A model generated the notes under the pieces. The model had not been told where the DNA came from. It made no database searches and saw nothing but the letters and a program-made list of their open reading frames with translations. From contig BBRT01000095.1 in NCBI GenBank assembly GCA_001417715.1, positions 1 through 64,000 on the forward strand: a stretch of 64,000 bases of DNA, read 5' to 3'. Shown here one piece after another: positions 22,768-29,966 of the stretch. The DNA comes from Candidatus Symbiothrix dinenymphae (GTDB lineage Bacteria > Bacteroidota > Bacteroidia > Bacteroidales > Azobacteroidaceae). The translations under genes were made by a program, and so were the position numbers. Numbering within the stretch: position 1 is the first letter of the stretch; each line of letters begins with the position of its first letter.

Positions 22768-23049
22768 TACCCGCAGGGACAGCACTTTATTAACCGTAGA
22801 CTTCAGCCTACGGTATAGGTGGGCAACGCAGTCCTTAGTCCCGCATGGGACGGCACTTGAGATGGGTGCAATTTTGCTGAATAACAATGTGTCGTCCCAT
22901 GCGGGACTAAGGAGGGTGGGCTCCGTCACTCCCGTAGGCTGAAGTCTACGGTTAATAAAGTACTGTCCCTGCGGGACACAGAACGCCGCATTGTGCTGTC
23001 CCTGCGGGACAAGGAGCGAAACCCAAGTGGTATGATTGCGGATAGTCAT
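22768..23049. repeat. Palindromic repeat block with one MITE-type end
   Basis: Modules GTCCCGCATGGGAC, GTCCCTGCGGGAC and ACCGTAGACTTCAGCCTACGG are interleaved with TTAATAAAGT. The block matches 58797-59054 in the same order and orientation and ends at 23026-23049 with the same right terminal repeat. The matching left end is absent, so this copy is left-truncated. Frames read across it are spurious. Confidence 0.75.
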
Positions 23050-23098
23050 AAAATATTTTAATGCGTTGCCCATTGCCTGTCTGGCGGCAAATCCTATT

Positions 23099-23215
23099 CT
23101 ATTTTTTATTATTTTTTATAAAATCGGCAGGGGACACAATTTGTATTTTACTAAGGGGCTGATAATCTTTTATATTTCTCGTGATAATAACATCTAATTC
23201 AATGCTTTTATCATT
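23099..23215 (-). pseudogene. C-terminal remnant of a PIN-domain toxin
   Basis: Reading on from the antitoxin, a 38-residue frame gives IELDVIITRNIKDYQP and IVSPADFI, the typical last strands of VapC-like PIN toxins (D...TRN.KD...V.TP..F). The first ~90 residues, including the catalytic acids, are missing. An ATG overlapping the antitoxin stop leads only to a 6-residue frame, as expected if a deletion joined the toxin start to its tail out of frame. It is too short to be active. Confidence 0.6.
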
Positions 23216-23453
23216 TATGTTTTTCCATTAGGTATTCATACTTGGCATTATCTAATTCCTCATCCGTCATATTTTTAAAAATACCGGTCCAATCTCTCAC
23301 GAAATCTAAAGCCGAATACTCTTTCTCTTTTTTGACCGGCTGCGGTTTAGGAACGATGATAATTTCCACTTCCATGTTAAAAAGTTGCGGCTCAAAAGGG
23401 AGGGTTATAACGCCCTCTTCTGAAATTCTTGTGTCATATTTATATGTTTGCAT
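23211..23453 (-). CDS. Antitoxin-like small protein
   Basis: 80 residues from ATG 23453 (MQTYKYDTRISEEG). The N-terminal part (ISEEGVITLP...EVEIIIVPK) looks like a short beta-rich DNA-binding fold of the kind paired with PIN toxins in Bacteroidetes; the C-terminal part (SALDFVRDWTGIFKNMTDEELDNAKYEYLMEK) is the usual toxin-binding tail. The frame to 23492 runs into the promoter, so the shorter start is used. Its toxin partner downstream is reduced to a fragment, so this is probably a solitary relic. Confidence 0.6.
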   Translation of the reverse strand: MQTYKYDTRISEEGVITLPFEPQLFNMEVEIIIVPKPQPVKKEKEYSALDFVRDWTGIFKNMTDEELDNAKYEYLMEKHK

Positions 23454-23481
23454 ATTGTGATATATTAAAAATTTACAAGTG

Positions 23482-23489
23482 CAAAGGTA
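23482..23489 (-). promoter_or_regulatory. -7 box of the antitoxin gene
   Basis: TACCTTTG on the minus strand, 28 nt before the ATG at 23453; it rules out the start at 23492. Confidence 0.6.
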
Positions 23490-23524
23490 CAATTTTTTTG
23501 AATATAAACAAGGGGTATTATTTT

Positions 23525-24640
23525 TTAGAGCAATCTATAAATTTGCATCAACTGTTCTGCAATCGCCTTTTCCGAAAACCGCTGCACATACGTTTTGCCG
23601 GCGGCTATCATGCTGTCGGATAGTCCCTTATTGCCTAAAATTGTGTTTATTTTCTTTGCCAATTCTGCATCATCATTGGGGGCAATATAGACAGAATCGG
23701 GACCGCCCGCCTCTTCAAGACACGACCCCGTTGCCGCAATCACCGGCACACCACAGCTCAACGCCTCAATGATGGGAATGCCAAATCCCTCAAAAAAGGA
23801 CGGATAGACAAACACCGCCGCAGATTGATAAATGGCGGGCAAATCCTCAAATGCCACATTATTAAGAATATGCAAGCGGGTTGATAAGCCTTTTTTTGCG
23901 GCATACACCTCCACTTCCGCCTGATAGGGCGTGGGTTTGCCCACGGCAACCAAGTGAACGTCTTCCGGAATTTTGCTCAACGCTTTGACGGGCAACAGTA
24001 AATTTTTACGGGCTTCGATGCTGCCGACAGATAAAATGAAACGGTGAGGCAAGTTATATTTTTCCAATTGGGGCGCACTCGCAGGTGCATCCCGGCGAAA
24101 ATTCGGATGGCAACCTTGATAAACTACCTCTATTTTTTCTTCGGGAATATGGAAAAATGCTATAATATCGCGTTTGGTGCACTCGCTGACGGCAATTATT
24201 TTATCCGCTTTTTCGCAGGCACGTTTAAACTTCGCCCGATAAATCTTCCGGTCAATGGGTTTGTAATACTCCGGATAGTGCAGAAAAATCAAATCATGAA
24301 TCGTTACCACCGTTTTGACACATGTTTTTTCAATTCCAACAGGCAACTCGTTGCTAAGTCCATGAAAAACAGCGATTTTCTGCTCCTTAATATCCCTTTT
24401 GACCCCAAAAAGCCGCCAAAGCGACGGAAACAGTTTAAAAATTTCTCTCGGAAATACAAAAGAAATGTCTGTTCGCGCAAGAATAGTCTTTAATCGGCTA
24501 TTTTCCTTTTTCTTGGGGGCAAAACACACATAGTGATTGTCGGAAAAATAATCCGACACTGTTTCAATCACATACCGGCTGTAGTTCCCCAAGCCCGTAT
24601 TATTTTGCACCGCCCGCTTGGCATCAAATCCTATTCTCAT
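23525..24640 (-). CDS. Glycosyltransferase, GT4 family
   Basis: 371 residues from ATG 24640 (MRIGFDAKRAV). GT-B fold: Gly-rich N-terminus (NTGLGNYSRYV), acceptor domain, SVGSIEARKNL at the domain junction, and the donor-site motif SFFEGFGIPIIEAL (E-x7-E) of retaining GT4 enzymes. It probably transfers a hexose from a nucleotide sugar onto a polysaccharide or lipid. No other polysaccharide gene is nearby. It begins 28 nt after the AlbA-domain gene on the same strand and has no clear promoter, so it may be read from that gene's transcript. Confidence 0.88.
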   Translation of the reverse strand: MRIGFDAKRAVQNNTGLGNYSRYVIETVSDYFSDNHYVCFAPKKKENSRLKTILARTDISFVFPREIFKLFPSLWRLFGVKRDIKEQKIAVFHGLSNELPVGIEKTCVKTVVTIHDLIFLHYPEYYKPIDRKIYRAKFKRACEKADKIIAVSECTKRDIIAFFHIPEEKIEVVYQGCHPNFRRDAPASAPQLEKYNLPHRFILSVGSIEARKNLLLPVKALSKIPEDVHLVAVGKPTPYQAEVEVYAAKKGLSTRLHILNNVAFEDLPAIYQSAAVFVYPSFFEGFGIPIIEALSCGVPVIAATGSCLEEAGGPDSVYIAPNDDAELAKKINTILGNKGLSDSMIAAGKTYVQRFSEKAIAEQLMQIYRLL

Positions 24641-24668
24641 TGTGCATATAAATTTAAGTTCTTCAATA

Positions 24669-26711
24669 TCATTCAATAATTACCCATTTGCCGCCCTTGT
24701 CGGGACCTTCGCGCCTCAGTAAGCCTTTGGCTTTGAGTTTGTTTGTATTATTTATTACTGCCCGTCGAGAAATATTTAGGTTTTTTGCCAATTCATCTAT
24801 CGTGATGTGCGGATTTCCCTGTATGTAACCGAATATAGAGCGAAGGTTTTCAGTGAAGTTTTCAGTGAAGTTTTCAGTTTTCTCTCCTGCTTTTCTTTTC
24901 TGTTTTTCTGTGCCTTTTTCTAGGTCTTTTCCTTTTTCCGTAACCTTTTCTGTGCCTTTTTCTAGGTCTTTTCCTTTTTCTGTAACCTTTTCTGTGCCTT
25001 TTTCTATGTCTTTTCCTTTTTCTGTAACCTTTTCTGTGCCTTTTTCTAGGTCTTTCTCTTTTTCTGTAACCTTTTCTGTGCCTTTTTCTATGTCTTTTTC
25101 TAGGTCTTTCTCTTTTTCTGTAACCTTTTCTGTGCCTTTTTCTATGTCTTTTTCTAGGTCTTTCTCTTTTTCTGTAACCTTTTCTGTGCCTTTTTCTAGG
25201 TCTGTCCCTTTTTCTGTCCCCTTTTCAGTGAAGTTTTCAGTGAAGTTTTCTGTTTTCTCTCCTGTTTTTCTCTCCTCTTCTTCTGTCCCTTTTTCTAGGT
25301 CTTTTCCTTTTTCTGTCCCCTTTTCTGTCCCCTTTTCAGTGAAGTTTTCAGTGAAGTTTTCTGTCCCCTTTTCAGTGAAGTTTTCAGTGAAGTTTTCTGT
25401 CCCCTTTTCAGTGAAGTTTTCTGTTTTCTCTCCTGTTTTCTCTCCTGTTTTCTCTCCTGTTTTCTCTCCTATTTTTCTCTCCTGTTCTTCTGTCCCTTTT
25501 TCTACCCATCCCGACATATCAACTTTGCCGTCTTTTAGCATAAATGTGATTTTTGTTTTGTCAATTGTGGTTTCAAATAACACTTCTTGTTGGGTTTCTT
25601 GCTTCCATACGAGCATTTTGTCGAAGCCGTAGCCAGCATTTTCGCATAGTTTGGCGGTGCGAAACAGTTTTGCCAATACCGGATTGCGGGGGACGGAAAC
25701 GTCCTCTTTCATCAGTTCGGCAATCGGGCGCGGCAATGTTCCGGGGTTTTCAAATTCAATCCGGTTAGTGAAAACGCGGATGCGCGGCTTCATCGGGCTG
25801 AAATAATCCGCGTGAATCAGCAAATTGATTAGGGCTTCGCGCAACGCATCCAACTGCTTATTGTCTTCGCGACCAATGCCTAAATCGCCGATATACAGCG
25901 GATTATCGGCATAAATGCGCAGGCGTTGAACAAGCACAAAGTAGTATTCCCAAAGATTTTCCTGCTCTTGAACGCGGTAGGTGTAACGCGGCTCGGCATC
26001 TGCATACGACAAGCCGGGAATTTCCAAATAATCTATTCTGAAATCCGGAAAGCGGTCTTGTATTTCATCATTGTCGCCTAAAAACAGCAAGCCGCCATAA
26101 GTCAATTTATCATTTTTGACTAATTGCAAATTATGATTGAAAGTATTGTCATCCAGCGCATTATAAGTCAATTCCGGTAACATTCGCCTCAGATAATCGC
26201 GAAAATTTTTGTAGGATGCTTTATTGAATGAGTCCACCGATGTACCTTCAACAGGTTTGGACGACATCATGCCAAACGATTGGTCGCGATATAGCGCGTT
26301 GATTTCGTATTCCGTTGCCCGCTGGTCGCCGCTGGCTGCACGAATGAACGTGTTTTGCAACGAATTGAAATAGATGGGTTTTACCTCCGCCGATGGGATA
26401 TAAAACGCCAAAACGGTTTTCCCTTCAATATCATATTTATTACAATCAGGTTTGATTACTACATTAAATTTGTTTTTAGAACGCAAAGTGGTTACTAAAT
26501 CTTGCTCCATTTTTTCCGGATTATTCACGCCCGTCACTTCAAACGTTTTCCCGTGCTGGGCAACACCCAACACAAGCCAGCCTCCCGAAGAGTTGGAAAA
26601 CGCACTGACCGTTTCCCAAGCATCCTTGGGAAGTTCCACAGATGCCGCCTTGACTTCAAAATCGTCCCATTCGACATCCGACAAACGCTTAAGCAGAGTT
26701 TCTTTATCCAT
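24669..26711 (-). CDS. AlbA/Schlafen-type ATP-binding protein with giant repeat linker
   Basis: 680 residues. The N-terminal ~130 residues match the AlbA_2/Schlafen-like domain (FEVKAASVELPKDAWETVSAFSNSSGGWLVLGV). Residues ~130-400 are the ATP-binding part usual in this family (LREALINLLIHADYF, RIRVFTNRIEFENPG, RNPVLAKLFRTAKLCENAGYGFDKM). Residues ~405-620 consist almost only of 4-residue units (EKGT, EKVT, ENFT, EKTG) with KDL/KDI breaks. The last ~60 residues are a winged helix (ITIDELAKNLNISRRAVINNTNKLKAKGLLRREG). Such proteins are thought to be transcriptional regulators. The start at 26711 overlaps the upstream AAA gene by 8 nt. Confidence 0.8.
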   Translation of the reverse strand: MDKETLLKRLSDVEWDDFEVKAASVELPKDAWETVSAFSNSSGGWLVLGVAQHGKTFEVTGVNNPEKMEQDLVTTLRSKNKFNVVIKPDCNKYDIEGKTVLAFYIPSAEVKPIYFNSLQNTFIRAASGDQRATEYEINALYRDQSFGMMSSKPVEGTSVDSFNKASYKNFRDYLRRMLPELTYNALDDNTFNHNLQLVKNDKLTYGGLLFLGDNDEIQDRFPDFRIDYLEIPGLSYADAEPRYTYRVQEQENLWEYYFVLVQRLRIYADNPLYIGDLGIGREDNKQLDALREALINLLIHADYFSPMKPRIRVFTNRIEFENPGTLPRPIAELMKEDVSVPRNPVLAKLFRTAKLCENAGYGFDKMLVWKQETQQEVLFETTIDKTKITFMLKDGKVDMSGWVEKGTEEQERKIGEKTGEKTGEKTGEKTENFTEKGTENFTENFTEKGTENFTENFTEKGTEKGTEKGKDLEKGTEEEERKTGEKTENFTENFTEKGTEKGTDLEKGTEKVTEKEKDLEKDIEKGTEKVTEKEKDLEKDIEKGTEKVTEKEKDLEKGTEKVTEKGKDIEKGTEKVTEKGKDLEKGTEKVTEKGKDLEKGTEKQKRKAGEKTENFTENFTENLRSIFGYIQGNPHITIDELAKNLNISRRAVINNTNKLKAKGLLRREGPDKGGKWVIIE
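24847..25503. repeat. 12-nt repeat field inside the AlbA-domain gene
   Basis: About 650 nt of imperfect 12-nt units (complement of TTTTCTGTNCCT and TTTTCAGTGAAG), arranged in higher-order blocks of about 36-84 nt, such as EKVTEKGKDLEKGT repeated with small changes. The unit length is a multiple of 3, so unit gain or loss keeps the frame. The opposite strand is also open through it (24853-25632), an artefact of the composition. Confidence 0.9.
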
Positions 26712-28311
26712 TTTTTGTACGATGATGCAAAGGTACAACTAATTCTTCCATCCGACAGGCAATCTCTTTCCCTGCAAAAGCCACGCCCAAGAGCGCGATG
26801 CGCTTGTTTTCGCCAGCATAGCGTTCATAATACCGCCGAGCGTGGATTTGTGCCAATGCCTCGTCTAACAGTGCATCAGTTGTGGTTGTTCGCGCGTTGG
26901 CGTATTTAATCTCTGCGACTACTACCCGCTCTTGCCATGTCCACACGGCATCAATGCGCCCTTTGTCGGTATTCACTTCGGCATCCACCTTGAAGCCCAG
27001 CATATTGAGCCACAACAGCAGCATGGAATGATAATACTTTTCATTTTTTCCCCACAATTGGTTGGGGATGCGGGCAAACATCGCTTGCAGGTTGCGCTCA
27101 AATGACTTTGGGTCGCCGTCCAACAATTGTTGCATCATGCTGTCTTGCATTGTGGCAACGTCTGTCAGCGAATAATCAGTATAACTTGCCATGATATGTG
27201 TCAGCATTGCCAGACGAACTTCCTCGTTCGGAACTTCCAAGGTATAAGACAGTGTTTTGTTAAACTGACTTTGGATGATTTTTTTGACGGTGAGGTAGCC
27301 TGTCTGAAACAACAGCACTTTGGTGTTTATCTTTTGAATATCAAAGGCATCAGACTCAGTAGCAGTCATTTGAGTCGGTTCCAACAAAAGCCTCACATCC
27401 CCTCGTTCCTTAATCAAATCCACCAAAAAAGTGGGCGAACCCGTTGCAAACCAATGGTCTTTAAACACCCTTGCCGCAAACAGCAATAAAGTTGAGAAGG
27501 GATTATAGACAAAGTTGAAACCATCCCAAGAATAGCCATCGTACCAACGCCTTATTTCATCTATCGTTTCCTGTTTGGTTGCTTGTCCTTTTGCCGCCAA
27601 CAGTTCAATATGAGCGTCAAAATTGGATTCTAATTCGGCTTGTGTATAGCCACAGATGGTGGCAAATTGCTCATCAAGTGTAATATCGCGCAGATTGTTT
27701 AACCCCGAAAAGATAGATACTTTGGAGAATTTGGATACGCCCGTCAAAAACACAAAACGCAAATGCTCATCGGCAGCCTTCATCACCTGATAGAAATCAT
27801 GAAGAATGGTGCGCATTTTGTTAGCCTTTTTCAAATCGCTCAAATGGTCGATGATTGGTTTATCATATTCATCAATCAAAACCACTACTTGCTGCTTTTT
27901 GGATTGATGCAGTTTGTGAATTAACTCGCTAAATTGGTGGGCTACATCGTCCGTTTCAAGCACGATTTCATTCGCTTGCGCGATTTCCTTCAAAGACGCC
28001 TTTAACGAACGAACCAAAGCCTCCGGCGTGTGAAGTGCCATCCCCCCAAAATCCAAGCGAATCACAGGAAATTGTTGTGTCCAATCCCAATTATTCTCAA
28101 TCCACAGCCCCTTAAACAAGGCTTTGTTGCCCTTAAAAATGGCTTCCATTGTGCTCACCAGCAGCGACTTCCCAAATCGCCGCGGGCGCGACAAGAAAAA
28201 AGTGGTGCCCGATGTGATAAGGCGGAGAATAACCTCCGTCTTATCAACATACAAGCAATCGTCTTTGCGCAATTTCGCAAACGACTGTATTCCGATAGGT
28301 AAATTTTGCAT
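26704..28311 (-). CDS. AAA-ATPase/PD-(D/E)XK protein, copy 1
   Basis: 535 residues of the AAA-ATPase-like plus PDDEXK_9 (DUF1703) architecture. A modified P-loop (SRPRRFGKSLL, ~41-51), Walker B (VVVLIDEYDKP, ~142-152) and a C-terminal nuclease-like fold with D454 (GRIDAVW) and E467-x-K469 (VAEIKYANA). The family is very abundant in Bacteroidetes; its role is not established. It is almost identical to the gene at 28352-29929 except for one central block. The end differs: where the other copy stops after MEELP, this one reads MEEL plus 11 more residues through the promoter of the downstream gene and overlaps that gene's start. Confidence 0.85.
   Translation of the reverse strand: MQNLPIGIQSFAKLRKDDCLYVDKTEVILRLITSGTTFFLSRPRRFGKSLLVSTMEAIFKGNKALFKGLWIENNWDWTQQFPVIRLDFGGMALHTPEALVRSLKASLKEIAQANEIVLETDDVAHQFSELIHKLHQSKKQQVVVLIDEYDKPIIDHLSDLKKANKMRTILHDFYQVMKAADEHLRFVFLTGVSKFSKVSIFSGLNNLRDITLDEQFATICGYTQAELESNFDAHIELLAAKGQATKQETIDEIRRWYDGYSWDGFNFVYNPFSTLLLFAARVFKDHWFATGSPTFLVDLIKERGDVRLLLEPTQMTATESDAFDIQKINTKVLLFQTGYLTVKKIIQSQFNKTLSYTLEVPNEEVRLAMLTHIMASYTDYSLTDVATMQDSMMQQLLDGDPKSFERNLQAMFARIPNQLWGKNEKYYHSMLLLWLNMLGFKVDAEVNTDKGRIDAVWTWQERVVVAEIKYANARTTTTDALLDEALAQIHARRYYERYAGENKRIALLGVAFAGKEIACRMEELVVPLHHRTKNG
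26728..26735 (-). promoter_or_regulatory. -7 box of the AlbA-domain gene
   Basis: TACCTTTG on the minus strand, 16 nt ahead of the ATG at 26711. It lies inside the last codons of the upstream AAA gene. Confidence 0.6.
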
Positions 28312-28328
28312 AATCTTTTAATTTGCCG

Positions 28329-28336
28329 CAAAGTTA
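28329..28336 (-). promoter_or_regulatory. -7 box of AAA copy 1
   Basis: TAACTTTG followed by CGGC on the minus strand, 17 nt before the ATG at 28311. The same sequence stands in the same place at 29947-29954 before copy 2. Confidence 0.6.
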
Positions 28337-28351
28337 CACTTTATTTTTGAA

Positions 28352-29929
28352 TTATGGCAACTCCTCCATCCGACAGGCAATCTCTTTCCCGGCAAAAGCC
28401 ACGCCCAAGAGCGCGATGCGCTTGTTTTCGCCTGCATAGCGTTCATAATACCGCCGAGCGTGAATTTGTGCCAATGCCTCGTCTAATAGCGCATCAGTTG
28501 TGGTTGTTCGCGCGTTGGCGTATTTAATCTCTGCTACGACTACCCGCTCTTGCCATGTCCATACGGCATCAATGCGCCCTTTGTCGGTATTCACTTCGGC
28601 ATCCACCTTGAAGCCCAGCATATTGAGCCACAACAGCAGCATTGAATGATAATATTTTTCATCTCTTCCCCACAATTGGTTGGGGATGCGAGCAAACATC
28701 GCTTGCAGGTTGCGCTCAAAAGCCTGCGGGTCGCCGTCCAACAATTGTTGCATCATCTGCTCTTGCATGGAAGACACCACAGACAACGGGGCAGCAACGT
28801 AACTTGCTAACAGATGGATTGTTAATGCTTGATTCACTTCCTCATTGGGAACGCCAAGCGTGTAGAGCATTGTGCTGCTAAATTGACTCTTTTCTATTTT
28901 TTTTATAGTCAGGTAGCCTGTCTGAAATAGCAACACTTGGGGGTCTATTGCCTTAATATCAAAACTGTCGAAGTGAGCGGCGGGTAATATTATTGGCTCC
29001 AAAAACAATTTCACATCATTGCGCTCTTTGATGAGATTTACCAAGAAAGTGGGCGAACCCGTTGCAAACCAATGGTCTTTAAACACCCTTGCCGCAAACA
29101 GCAATAAAGTTGAGAAAGGATTATAGACAAAGTTGAAACCATCCCAAGAATAGCCATCGTACCAACGCCTTATTTCATCTATCGTTGCCTGTTTGGTGGT
29201 CTGTTCTTTTGCCGCCAACAGTTCAATATGAGCGTCAAAATTGGATTCTAATTCGGCTTGTGTATAGCCACAGATGGTGGCAAATTGCTCATCAAGTGTA
29301 ATATCGCGCAGATTGTTTAACCCCGAAAAGATAGATACTTTGGAGAATTTGGATACGCCCGTCAAAAACACAAAACGCAAATGCTCATCCGCCGCCTTCA
29401 TCACCTGATAGAAATCATGAAGAATGGTGCGCATTTTGTCAGCCTTTTTCAAATCGCTCAAATGGTCGATGATTGGTTTGTCGTATTCATCAATCAAAAC
29501 CACTACTTGCTGCTTTTTGGATTGATGCAGTTTGTGAATTAACTCTCTAAATTGGTGGGCTACATCTTCCGTTTCAAGCTCGATTTCATTCGCTTGCGCG
29601 ATTTCCTTCAAAGACGCCTTTAACGAACGAACCAAAGCCTCCGGCGTGTGAAGTGCCATCCCCCCAAAATCCAAGCGAATCACCGGAAATTGTTGTGTCC
29701 AATCCCAATTATTCTCAATCCACAGCCCCTTAAACAAGGCTTTGTTGCCCTTAAAAATGGCTTCCATTGTGCTCACCAGCAGCGACTTCCCAAATCGCCG
29801 CGGGCGCGACAAGAAAAAAACTCTGCCCGATGTGATAAGGCGGTGTATATCCTCCGTCTTATCAACATACAAGCAATCATCTCTGCGCAAATTCGCAAAC
29901 GACTGTATTCCGATAGGTAAATTTTGCAT
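28352..29929 (-). CDS. AAA-ATPase/PD-(D/E)XK protein, copy 2
   Basis: 525 residues, same architecture as its downstream neighbour: P-loop SRPRRFGKSLL, Walker B VVLIDEYDKP, and nuclease residues D454, E467 and K469. Identity to the other copy is near-complete over residues 1-297 and 404-520 and falls sharply over ~298-403. It is separated by 40 nt from copy 1, which has the same promoter and start context, so this is a recent tandem duplication or a gene-conversion pair. All key residues are present in both. Confidence 0.85.
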   Translation of the reverse strand: MQNLPIGIQSFANLRRDDCLYVDKTEDIHRLITSGRVFFLSRPRRFGKSLLVSTMEAIFKGNKALFKGLWIENNWDWTQQFPVIRLDFGGMALHTPEALVRSLKASLKEIAQANEIELETEDVAHQFRELIHKLHQSKKQQVVVLIDEYDKPIIDHLSDLKKADKMRTILHDFYQVMKAADEHLRFVFLTGVSKFSKVSIFSGLNNLRDITLDEQFATICGYTQAELESNFDAHIELLAAKEQTTKQATIDEIRRWYDGYSWDGFNFVYNPFSTLLLFAARVFKDHWFATGSPTFLVNLIKERNDVKLFLEPIILPAAHFDSFDIKAIDPQVLLFQTGYLTIKKIEKSQFSSTMLYTLGVPNEEVNQALTIHLLASYVAAPLSVVSSMQEQMMQQLLDGDPQAFERNLQAMFARIPNQLWGRDEKYYHSMLLLWLNMLGFKVDAEVNTDKGRIDAVWTWQERVVVAEIKYANARTTTTDALLDEALAQIHARRYYERYAGENKRIALLGVAFAGKEIACRMEELP

Positions 29930-29946
29930 AATCTTTTAATTTGCCG

Positions 29947-29954
29947 CAAAGTTA
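29947..29954 (-). promoter_or_regulatory. -7 box of AAA copy 2
   Basis: TAACTTTG on the minus strand, 17 nt before the ATG at 29929. Confidence 0.6.
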
Positions 29955-29966
29955 CACATTTTTTGC

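Noticed and set aside
24853-25632. 259-residue Ser/Phe/Val repeat protein on the plus strand
   Set aside because: It is the mirror of the 12-nt repeat inside the AlbA-domain gene; the minus strand has the domains and the promoter.
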